NCBI GenBank assembly: GCA_938074205.1 | Contig: CALJES010000006.1 | Coordinates: 124,001 to 188,000 of the forward strand | Direction: 5' to 3' | Source of the DNA: an uncultured bacterium | Lineage (GTDB): Bacteria > Armatimonadota > UBA5829 | DNA length: 64,000 nucleotides | Shown: piece after piece, positions 27,401 through 34,681 of the stretch | Layout: each line of letters begins with the position of its first letter | Position numbering within the stretch: position 1 is the first letter of the stretch | The notes under the pieces: model-generated | The model's database searches: none | What the model was told of the DNA's origin: nothing | What the model saw: the letters and a program-made list of their open reading frames with translations, nothing else | Program-made: the position numbers and the translations under genes

Positions 27401-29404
27401 TTAGAATGAAGCAGCAGCAAATTCGAACCTGAACCGCTTGCGGGACTGAGACCAGGCCAGCACTGCCTCCTGGCGGCCGAGTGCGCGCCTAAGCGCGATC
27501 TGGAAGTCGGAGAACATCCCGTATTGCAGTTCTTGACGCACAGCCAAGATGCTGAATCGCCAGTCTTTGCTGAGCAGACAGCTGATCTGGCCAAAAACAC
27601 CTATCGTTTTATCATCGAGTCCGCAGACAGCATATAGGTTGGCATTCCACCCAGGGCTCGGCATGACGGCAAGAGCGGCACTCACGCGCTGAGAATTGTA
27701 TCCGTAATGCGTATTTGTCCAAGAATAGCTATAGTTGAGTGCAAGCGAACCGAGAGCCACAAAATTGTGAAAGATTGACACATTAGCGAATACGGTCGAG
27801 CCCGGATTTGGTCCACCCCAATCTCTGAAGACACTTGCCGACGTATTGACGGATCCACGCCGGCCAACGGTTATCTGTTTCCCGTACAACTGAATGCCTA
27901 GTCCCTGCCCAAACTTCTCTTCGCCGCTGAGCCCGCTATCGTAAGAAAGCCTCGTAGTTAAGGAGTAACTAACCGCGTCGCCGACAAGCGCTCTAGACCG
28001 CGACTGTAAATAAGTGTAAGTTGTGTATTTTCCATTTACACCCTGGAGCTTAGTACCGCGCACGCTGGTTGTCCAGGTGCAATCTCGCATCCGACGGGTA
28101 TAATCGATAGTGGTATACAAGTTTCTACGTGCCGGAAAATCAAAATAAGTGTAGAGATAACCGTCTGTTCCGACGTCAGCACGTTGGCTCCACCGAATGC
28201 CCCAGTCTGCGGAGGTCACACGGTTTATCGAAAAGCGTCCTTCAGCTGAACTGGCCCAGTTGTAGTCGTGGTCAATGTCTACTTCCCAGCCTTCGCGATC
28301 CGAATAATAGCCCCAACCGGTAGACTCGGAATGTTTCACCCTGATTGCGCCCGTTGATGTAGGGGTAAGCAAATAATATATGGGCAAATTCAGACGAACG
28401 CCTTCAGTACCATAGGCGAGCATCTGATCTAGATCGCCTGTATCTCCACTCAGTGACACAACGTGCAGCGGCACGTTGACCAATTTGTCACCATCCACGT
28501 AGTAGCTCGCCCGCTTGAACTTGATATCCACACCGGGCCGAATAACCATGCTGCGACACCGGATGAAAAGCTTGCTGTCGAGGACAGGTTGGAAATCAAA
28601 GCTGAGCTTGTCAGTAGCTGGTCCTTCCCGAACATTGGGAGAGTCAGACTCAGCAAACAGGTCCCGACCGCGAAAGCGAAAGCGCCGCGATCCCTCTGCC
28701 GGAGAAGCGATAAACAAACCGTGCATGGAATCAATCTCGTAGCACAGCGCCACCGCCGACAACTTCTTGCTTCCATGTTCGACCGTTATAGGCTCACCAC
28801 CTACACGTGCTCTCGCACGGATGACGTTGTTTTTGAGATCAATCTGCGCATCCTCGGCTTTGATTTTCAGTCCTCGGTGGTATATGGTCACCCCCCCAGC
28901 GGCATCGATAAGCCTGCGATCGACGTCGTAACCCAGAAAAGTGGGGGACGACACGGTTATGAACGACTCCTCTACAGTCTCGGCTCCTGGTTCTAGGAAG
29001 TCAACCCAAGTTTGAGCTACAGCACCACCGCTTACTAGCACGGCGGAAACTATGGCCGTGCCAGGCGTGGTTCCGCTTTCAAGTTTGGCTCGAGCTACGC
29101 CCGCACTGGTGCGAGCGTGCGTTTCGATAACTCCCAGGCTAGTTGTAAACTCAACAATAGTTCCGTCGGGAACGATTCTGCCGGATGGGTCCCTAGCTTC
29201 TGCGGTGATTGTTGCGTAGGTATTGCCGTTTGCAACAATAGCTCGTGGCTGAGAAGACAGCCATATCGAGTAGCCGCCGGCACTGTTCACATTAGCGCTG
29301 CTCGATAGCACGAAGATAGTTATTGTGAGGATCAAACGCATTGAGATTCTGGTACCGACAGCTCGCCTGAATAGCCAGGAGCACTGTACCCTAAACCAAT
29401 TCAT
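27401..29404 (-). CDS. Invasin-like Ig plus OstA/LptD-like outer-membrane protein
   Basis: 667 aa predicted outer-membrane protein. An N-terminal signal helix (about 22-40) precedes an invasin/Big_1-type Ig domain (about 45-135; PRAIVANGNTYATITAEARD, then TTPGTAIVSAVL). Next is an OstA/LptA-like segment (about 145-300; IDAAGGVTIYHRGLKIKAED) and finally a long run of amphipathic strands ending in Phe (FRFEFAAASF), typical of a beta-barrel. The order suggests an LptD-related barrel with an added Ig domain. The ATG overlaps the crp stop (ATGA), so it is translationally coupled to the regulator. LPS transport is not proven; an export barrel or adhesin is possible. Confidence 0.7.
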   Translation of the reverse strand: MNWFRVQCSWLFRRAVGTRISMRLILTITIFVLSSSANVNSAGGYSIWLSSQPRAIVANGNTYATITAEARDPSGRIVPDGTIVEFTTSLGVIETHARTSAGVARAKLESGTTPGTAIVSAVLVSGGAVAQTWVDFLEPGAETVEESFITVSSPTFLGYDVDRRLIDAAGGVTIYHRGLKIKAEDAQIDLKNNVIRARARVGGEPITVEHGSKKLSAVALCYEIDSMHGLFIASPAEGSRRFRFRGRDLFAESDSPNVREGPATDKLSFDFQPVLDSKLFIRCRSMVIRPGVDIKFKRASYYVDGDKLVNVPLHVVSLSGDTGDLDQMLAYGTEGVRLNLPIYYLLTPTSTGAIRVKHSESTGWGYYSDREGWEVDIDHDYNWASSAEGRFSINRVTSADWGIRWSQRADVGTDGYLYTYFDFPARRNLYTTIDYTRRMRDCTWTTSVRGTKLQGVNGKYTTYTYLQSRSRALVGDAVSYSLTTRLSYDSGLSGEEKFGQGLGIQLYGKQITVGRRGSVNTSASVFRDWGGPNPGSTVFANVSIFHNFVALGSLALNYSYSWTNTHYGYNSQRVSAALAVMPSPGWNANLYAVCGLDDKTIGVFGQISCLLSKDWRFSILAVRQELQYGMFSDFQIALRRALGRQEAVLAWSQSRKRFRFEFAAASF

Positions 29405-30132
29405 AGACCCGCGTCGTCAAAAGGCTGTTCCTCGAGATGACAGAGACCGGCGGCAATTGTGCGCAGGCTTTCGATCGAGAGCAGCCTGATTGTCCTGCCC
29501 GAGACTTCAATAATGCCATCAGCCTCAAATCTCGCAAGCAGACGCGAAAGTGTTTCGCCGGCTATACCAAGATGGGATGCAATCATTTGCTTAGTAACCT
29601 CGAGCTGTACAACTTGGGAGTGGGTCTCGCCCGCACAACGTGACAGCAAATAATCAGCAAGTCGCTGACCCGCATCCTTCAAAGTGAGTCGCTCTATGCT
29701 AGTTACAAGCCTATGAGCCCAAAGTGCCATGGAGCCCATGAGTGCCAAACTTATTCGAGGGTTTCGGCTTAGTGTATCGAGAAACTCGCGTTTTCGAAGC
29801 AGGACTAGAGACGAATCCTTTACAACTGCCGCCGATGCTGGATAGCCGGTATTCAAGAACAACGCAGCTTCGCCGAAGCAGTCGCCTGGCACAGCGATAT
29901 GCAGAACGTGCTGCCTGGCATCTGCTGACTCTTTGTAGATCTTTACGGCGCCTTCTTCCACGATGTAAAAACCGTGGCACTGGTCGTTCTCGTGAAAAAC
30001 GACCGTGCCCCTGGGCAAGAACAGACGCTTGGCGGCCGGCAAGAGAGTGACTAGATCTTCCTCCACAAGATGCTCAAGGAAACCGCACCTTCGTAAAGCC
30101 GACAACATACTGCCAAACTGCCGCGTCTCCAT
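29401..30132 (-). CDS. Crp/Fnr-family transcriptional regulator
   Basis: Cyclic-nucleotide-type sensor domain (first ~130 residues: GTVVFHENDQCHGFYIVEEG, then GDCFGEAALF) and a C-terminal winged helix with recognition segment IASHLGIAGETLSRLLARFE. No FNR-type N-terminal cysteine cluster is seen. The frame stays open to 30267, but start ATG 30132 (METRQFGSML) is chosen. TTGACT-N17-TAGAAT ends 7 nt before it, so transcription starts at the ATG (leaderless), and this start matches the family N terminus. 243 aa. It is divergent from the chemotaxis operon and coupled to the downstream outer-membrane gene. Confidence 0.88.
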   Translation of the reverse strand: METRQFGSMLSALRRCGFLEHLVEEDLVTLLPAAKRLFLPRGTVVFHENDQCHGFYIVEEGAVKIYKESADARQHVLHIAVPGDCFGEAALFLNTGYPASAAVVKDSSLVLLRKREFLDTLSRNPRISLALMGSMALWAHRLVTSIERLTLKDAGQRLADYLLSRCAGETHSQVVQLEVTKQMIASHLGIAGETLSRLLARFEADGIIEVSGRTIRLLSIESLRTIAAGLCHLEEQPFDDAGL

Positions 30133-30139
30133 CCAGTAG

Positions 30140-30168
30140 ATTCTAACCCCGCCTCGGCCAGCAGTCAA
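30140..30168 (-). promoter_or_regulatory. Leaderless sigma-70 promoter of the Crp/Fnr regulator
   Basis: Minus strand TTGACT (30168-30163), 17-bp spacer, TAGAAT (30145-30140). The expected start point coincides with the A of ATG at 30132. Confidence 0.7.
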
Positions 30169-30177
30169 TGTGTATAT

Positions 30178-30191
30178 GCTTGTCGACAAGC
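30178..30191. promoter_or_regulatory. 14-bp perfect palindrome, candidate operator
   Basis: GCTTGTCGACAAGC, a perfect palindrome between the divergent crp promoter (its -35 is 10 bp away) and the sigma-28-like chemotaxis promoter. The TTG...CAA ends recall Crp/Fnr-family sites, although the spacing is shorter than the FNR consensus. Autoregulation is inference. Confidence 0.5.
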
Positions 30192-30225
30192 TGGGAATTC
30201 GAAGAAGATTCAACACTCTAAACTC

Positions 30226-30253
30226 TAAAGGGGCGAAATCCAACTGCCGATTT
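30226..30253 (+). promoter_or_regulatory. Sigma-28 (FliA/SigD-type) promoter of the chemotaxis operon
   Basis: TAAA (30226-30229), 16-bp spacer, GCCGATTT (30246-30253), one base off the SigD -10 consensus GCCGATAT and at the right spacing. It lies 35 bp before the first chemotaxis gene, whose ribosome site AAGGAGG is at 30274-30280. Confidence 0.72.
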
Positions 30254-30287
30254 TTACCAATGAGCATTTATTCAAGGAGGTGCGCAG

Positions 30288-30725
30288 TTGAAGGCGGTAG
30301 CGCTAGTTATCGATGACTCAAGAGTTATGCGCAACATTGTTATGAAGGAGCTTCGCGCCTCAGGACTCGCCGAATTCGAATTCATTGAAGCCGAAGATGG
30401 AGCCGACGCCCTTAAGAAATTCAATCCCTCAAAAATAGATATCGCGTTTGTCGACTGGAACATGCCCAACATGAGCGGGATAGAGTTCGTGCGAAAAGTT
30501 CGCAAAATGAGCCAAGCGAAGAATATTCCTCTGGTTATGGTAACTTCAGAGAAAACCGTCGGCAAAATCGAAGAAGCCTTGGACCACGCCGGTGCCAACG
30601 CATACATAAGTAAACCTTTCACGGCTGAAACACTGCAGCGCAAGTTGGCACCACTAATGAAACAAATAGAAGAAAATCAGGCATCGCGTTCAGGAGGAGG
30701 ATTCTTCTCCAAGCTGATGCGTTGA
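30288..30725 (+). CDS. CheY-like response regulator (first copy)
   Basis: Single receiver domain of 145 aa with the acidic pair in VIDDSRVMR, phospho-acceptor Asp in FVDWNMPNMSG, the Thr/Ser switch in VMVTSEKT and Lys in YISKPF. A short C-terminal tail (about 125-145) ends FFSKLMR, an amphipathic end not usual in CheY. TTG start with AAGGAGG 7 nt upstream. First gene of the chemotaxis operon. Likely carries the CheA phosphoryl signal to the motor or a pilus machine; the second receiver gene at 38375 may act as phosphate sink or adaptor. Confidence 0.92.
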   Translation: MKAVALVIDDSRVMRNIVMKELRASGLAEFEFIEAEDGADALKKFNPSKIDIAFVDWNMPNMSGIEFVRKVRKMSQAKNIPLVMVTSEKTVGKIEEALDHAGANAYISKPFTAETLQRKLAPLMKQIEENQASRSGGGFFSKLMR

Positions 30726-30747
30726 GTAGATTTAAGGGAGGAAGACA

Positions 30748-31233
30748 GTGAGCAAAGCAATTCATTCGCCTGAAACAGACCAAGTGCTTATAGGCTGCCT
30801 TGACAAGGCTGTGGAATCGACTTTCGGGATGATATTGGGCGAATCCCCAAAATTCAGTGAGGATGGCCAGGACACTACTGAGCACTCTGGATTAGTTGGC
30901 ATAATTGCCGTTGTGGGCGACGTCTCTTGGTCCCTGAGTGTCGGTTTTTCGCCCCAATCGGCTACAAGTATAGCTCAACAGTTCGCAGGATGCGAATTCG
31001 ATTATGACAGCGACGACATGTGTGATGTGATTGGCGAATTAGCTAACGTTTTGGCAGGTGACGTGGTGGCAGCACTGGACGAATTGGGAATTAAGGTCCA
31101 GATGTCTCTGCCGTCCGTAGCACGCGCATCGAACTTGCAGTTGACACAGCCCGGAGCAGTACATTCTCTGCGGAGAAGATACACTACCTCGTTTGGAGAC
31201 ATCGTCGTGGGATTGGCAATAGGAAAACCGTAG
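30748..31233 (+). CDS. CheX-like chemotaxis phosphatase (first copy)
   Basis: 161 aa of the CheC/CheX/FliY phosphatase family that dephosphorylates CheY-P. The catalytic E-x2-N helix is visible as ELAN (E97, N100) in VIGELANVLAGDVVAAL. The central beta-sheet pattern (GLVGIIAVVGDVSWSLSVGF) and the final strand GDIVVGLAIG fit CheX. Only one E-x2-N motif is present, so CheX is more likely than two-motif CheC. GTG start with GGGAGG. It lies between cheY and cheA. Confidence 0.8.
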   Translation: MSKAIHSPETDQVLIGCLDKAVESTFGMILGESPKFSEDGQDTTEHSGLVGIIAVVGDVSWSLSVGFSPQSATSIAQQFAGCEFDYDSDDMCDVIGELANVLAGDVVAALDELGIKVQMSLPSVARASNLQLTQPGAVHSLRRRYTTSFGDIVVGLAIGKP

Positions 31234-31273
31234 TTATCACGTAAACTGCTTTGGACCTATTGGATAAGTTGCT

Positions 31274-33862
31274 ATGGATATGAAAGCGGATATCAACGAT
31301 GTTATAAAATCAATCGATCAAGCGCTGGCCTGCTTAAGTACCACTCAATTCGACGACAAGGCTGCTATAGTTGAAGCTGGAGCAACACTTGAGCAAATCA
31401 CCGCTTCTCTATCCGATGAAGTTGAACCCCTAGATGAAGCACTCCAGATTTGCTTGCAAGCACTTCAAGCCGTATATGAAGACTCAACTAGTGCGCCGGA
31501 GTTATTCACGACAACAATAGAAACCCTCAACCTTATACGAAATCTATTAGCCCAAGGAAGCAACGCGGACGAAGGTCTCGCAGACAAAGTGCAGGCGCTG
31601 CAGCGCATTCTTGGTAGTGCCGAAAACTTGTCGCAGCAGTACGACTATGAAAACGCACAAATACAAGCCGACTGCCTGGATGACGTGGCAGCACTTCTAA
31701 TACAGGCAAATTCAGGAGATAAAGAAGATCTTCGCCAGATATATACAGCGCTTAGACAAGTCTCTTCAAAGGTAGAACTCTCTTCCAACGCAAATGAGCT
31801 CGTATCGAGTGCGATCCACAAATTGGAAGAAGCGATTGAGTCGTCTAGCGTATCCGAAGACTTGCTAACTGAAATAGCCGGCATAATAGAGGCGGCAATG
31901 GAGATTGATACGGACGCAAGCAACTCAATACAAAGTCCGGCTAACGAATTGGAGTCCTCGCCAGGTTCTGGTGATGAGCATTCCCAAATGGAAGAAACGA
32001 ACATCCCGGCTGTATCTTCTCTGCTGCCAGAAGATTACGACGCTTCTCTGGTTGCAGACTTCGTGAGCGAATGCGGAGAATACATTGAGGAAGCAGAAGC
32101 TGGACTTCTTTCTTTGGAGACAGACCCAACCGATGCAGAAGCAGTAAACAAAGTCTTCCGTGCGTTCCACACCATAAAGGGGACCTCCGCATTTCTCGGA
32201 TTGTCCGCAATTTCCGACCTGGCCCACAAAGCGGAGTCGTTGTTGAGTCGGGTGCGCGACGGAGAAATCCAATATGAAGGAGTATTTGCAGATTTAACTC
32301 TTCGCGCAGCTGACATGCTAAAAGCGCTCCTCCAGGGTGTTCAGGTTGCCTTGTCGGGTCAAGAAGTGCGGCTGCCGGAAGAATATGCGCAGCTGTGCCA
32401 ACTACTCGCAAATCCCGAAGCAGCTGAGTTGTCAGATGATTCGCTGAGCGATGCTACACCGCCCAGAGTCGGCGACATCCTCGTAGCAGAGGGGGCGGTG
32501 AGTCGAGAAGAAGTTGAAGCAGCTGCGTCTGAAAAGGGCACGCAGCCTATCGGCGAAGCTTTAGTCAAACGGCAAGCCGCCTCAGTTACCGACGTTGCAA
32601 AAGCAATTAGAACCCAAAAACGGCTTTCTCAGGACACTCAAGCCAAAGAGTCGTTTATTCGCGTGCGAACCGATCGGCTGGACAGACTCATCGACACAGT
32701 GGGCGAGATCGTCATAGCTCACTCCATGGTCGCTCAAGACGAAACCGTTGTCCAGGGAAGGCACCACGAACTTTCTAAGAAGGTTGCACACTTGGGCAAG
32801 ATCGTGCGAGATCTCCAGCAGCAAAGTATGTCGATGCGGATGGTACCGCTGAAATCCACTTTTCAGAAAATGGCTCGCGTAGTCCGCGATTTGGCACACA
32901 AAAGTGGAAAGCTGGTGGACTTCATTACCGAAGGCGAGGACACCGAACTTGACCGATATATGGTTGAGCTCATAAACGACCCTTTAATCCACATGGTGCG
33001 TAACGCTGTAGATCACGGCATCGAACCACCAGATGTTCGAGCCGCAAACGGTAAGCTCCCCAAAGGCATGGTGCGCCTAGCAGCATACCACGCGGGCGGT
33101 AATGTCGTTATCGAAATTCAGGACGACGGCAAGGGCCTAAACCGAGATAAGATACTCGAGAAAGCCCTCGCAAAAGGTTTGGTCCCGACCGACAAAGCAC
33201 TTTCCGACTCGGAAGTTTACAACCTCATCTTCGAACCGGGATTCTCGACTGCTGAAAAGGTGACCGATGTTTCAGGTCGTGGAGTCGGCTTAGATGTTGT
33301 TAAGCGAAACATCGAGGCAATGCGCGGTCGCATAGAGATAACCTCCCAACTCGGGAATGGAACCACGTTTGTTCTGCGTTTGCCTCTGACAATGGCTGTT
33401 ACCGAAGGAATGCTTGTAAAGGTCGGTCGTGAGCAATTCATAATGCCGACGATCAATATCCGGCTGAGCTTCAGGCCTGAGCCGGAGAGCATAGCTACAG
33501 TGAGTGGCAAGGGAGAAATGGTAGTAGTACAAGGTCAGTGTCTACCAATGTTCAGACTTCACCGGCTGTTTGAGATAGACGGTGCTGTAGAAGATCCAAC
33601 CCAAGGACTGTTGATAGTCGTGGATGACGGAGACAAGGGTTATGCGCTGCTGGTTGACGAGATATTAGGTCAACAAAGTGTTGTGGCAAAATCGCTTGGA
33701 TATGGCATACGGCATATAAAAGGCATATCGGGAGGTGCGATTCTGGGCGACGGTCGCGTGGGATTGATTCTTGATCCTGTTGAAATCTCCGTGGCTGCTA
33801 GGAAATCATTCAAAGAAGCAACCGAAGGTTTAACCGTCGCCGAACAAAAACGAGCAGCATAA
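31274..33862 (+). CDS. cheA: Chemotaxis histidine kinase CheA with extra N-terminal and MshEN-like regions
   Basis: 862 aa. An unusual acidic helical N-terminal region (about 1-245) precedes the Hpt domain, whose phospho-accepting His is H299 (FHTIKGTSAFLGL). A segment at about 398-450 (GDILVAEGAVSREE, then PIGEALVKRQAAS) resembles the MshEN-type fold. The P3 dimerisation domain, HATPase (HMVRNAVDHGIE, DDGKGL, GRGVGLDVV) and C-terminal CheW-like domain follow. All kinase boxes are intact. It phosphorylates CheY and CheB in response to the chemoreceptor. Class II CheA usually has P1-P2-P3-P4-P5; here P2 is replaced by the extra segment. Confidence 0.95.
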   Translation: MDMKADINDVIKSIDQALACLSTTQFDDKAAIVEAGATLEQITASLSDEVEPLDEALQICLQALQAVYEDSTSAPELFTTTIETLNLIRNLLAQGSNADEGLADKVQALQRILGSAENLSQQYDYENAQIQADCLDDVAALLIQANSGDKEDLRQIYTALRQVSSKVELSSNANELVSSAIHKLEEAIESSSVSEDLLTEIAGIIEAAMEIDTDASNSIQSPANELESSPGSGDEHSQMEETNIPAVSSLLPEDYDASLVADFVSECGEYIEEAEAGLLSLETDPTDAEAVNKVFRAFHTIKGTSAFLGLSAISDLAHKAESLLSRVRDGEIQYEGVFADLTLRAADMLKALLQGVQVALSGQEVRLPEEYAQLCQLLANPEAAELSDDSLSDATPPRVGDILVAEGAVSREEVEAAASEKGTQPIGEALVKRQAASVTDVAKAIRTQKRLSQDTQAKESFIRVRTDRLDRLIDTVGEIVIAHSMVAQDETVVQGRHHELSKKVAHLGKIVRDLQQQSMSMRMVPLKSTFQKMARVVRDLAHKSGKLVDFITEGEDTELDRYMVELINDPLIHMVRNAVDHGIEPPDVRAANGKLPKGMVRLAAYHAGGNVVIEIQDDGKGLNRDKILEKALAKGLVPTDKALSDSEVYNLIFEPGFSTAEKVTDVSGRGVGLDVVKRNIEAMRGRIEITSQLGNGTTFVLRLPLTMAVTEGMLVKVGREQFIMPTINIRLSFRPEPESIATVSGKGEMVVVQGQCLPMFRLHRLFEIDGAVEDPTQGLLIVVDDGDKGYALLVDEILGQQSVVAKSLGYGIRHIKGISGGAILGDGRVGLILDPVEISVAARKSFKEATEGLTVAEQKRAA

Positions 33863-33924
33863 ACGAACCAGGTCGACAGACATTACCAAAAAGCATTCAA
33901 TGAAAAAATTTAGGAGGTTCCGTA

Positions 33925-34539
33925 ATGAACACCTCGACTCAATCTACAGATGATCTGACACAGCGATCTAGCAGTTCGGGTTCAAGCTGTTCTCAAGACA
34001 GAGGCGGTAAATATCTCACGTTTTTCCTAGGTGGCGAAGAGTACGGTCTGGAGATCCTCAAAGTACAGGAAATCATCGGTATGATGCCCATAACTGCCAT
34101 ACCGCGCTCTCCAAAGTTTGTCAGGGGAGTAATTAACCTGAGGGGCAAGATCATACCGGTCGTAGACCTCCGACTAAAGCTGGAGATGGAAGCTAAGGAA
34201 CAAACCGACCAGACCTGCATGATCGTCGTCCAAAGCACAAGCGGACAAATAGCGATAATTGTCGACAGTGTTTCCGAAGTCCTTGACATTGCAAGTGAGG
34301 ACATTGAAGATTCGCCCACTCTCGGAGACCGCGTGCGGTCTGATTACATATTGGGAATCGGTAAGTCCGAGGGCAAGGTCAAGCTCCTACTTGACATCGA
34401 CAAAGCTCTCGCGATGGGAGATACCGAATATGAGTCAATCGCCGCGGTAGCCGAGGCAGCTGAACTTCAAGGCTCAAGCGTTAATGTCGGCAATTCTCAG
34501 ACTGACCAAGACAGCATCGATATGGAAGCTGCTGCATAG
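33925..34539 (+). CDS. cheW: Chemotaxis coupling protein CheW
   Basis: 204 aa; CheW/SH3-like beta fold at about 25-170 with EYGLEILKVQEIIG, the signature FVRGVINLRGKIIPVVDLR, and QIAIIVDSVSEVLDI. It links CheA to the chemoreceptor. A low-complexity Ser-rich N terminus and an acidic C-terminal tail extend it beyond the usual ~160 aa. Perfect TAGGAGGT ribosome site. It lies between cheA and the receptor gene. Confidence 0.95.
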   Translation: MNTSTQSTDDLTQRSSSSGSSCSQDRGGKYLTFFLGGEEYGLEILKVQEIIGMMPITAIPRSPKFVRGVINLRGKIIPVVDLRLKLEMEAKEQTDQTCMIVVQSTSGQIAIIVDSVSEVLDIASEDIEDSPTLGDRVRSDYILGIGKSEGKVKLLLDIDKALAMGDTEYESIAAVAEAAELQGSSVNVGNSQTDQDSIDMEAAA

Positions 34540-34681
34540 AGGAAACAGCACCCGCGTTTTACAGCCGAGGGGGTGTATCTCCATGAGAGGATAAGTTTCA
34601 AACCCGATTCATTACAACAATGCGTAGTAGGCAGCAAATGAGCGTAGGTAAGAACGTTTCACGAAAAGGAGGGTCAGAACA

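Noticed and set aside
31645-32568. Long minus-strand frames opposite cheA
   Set aside because: Low-complexity Ser/Ala translations produced by the acidic cheA coding strand.
34540-34681. c-di-GMP riboswitch or sigma-28 promoter before the receptor gene
   Set aside because: A CACCC/GGGTG pairing and a CCGAT word exist, but the GEMM core bases and proper promoter spacing are missing.
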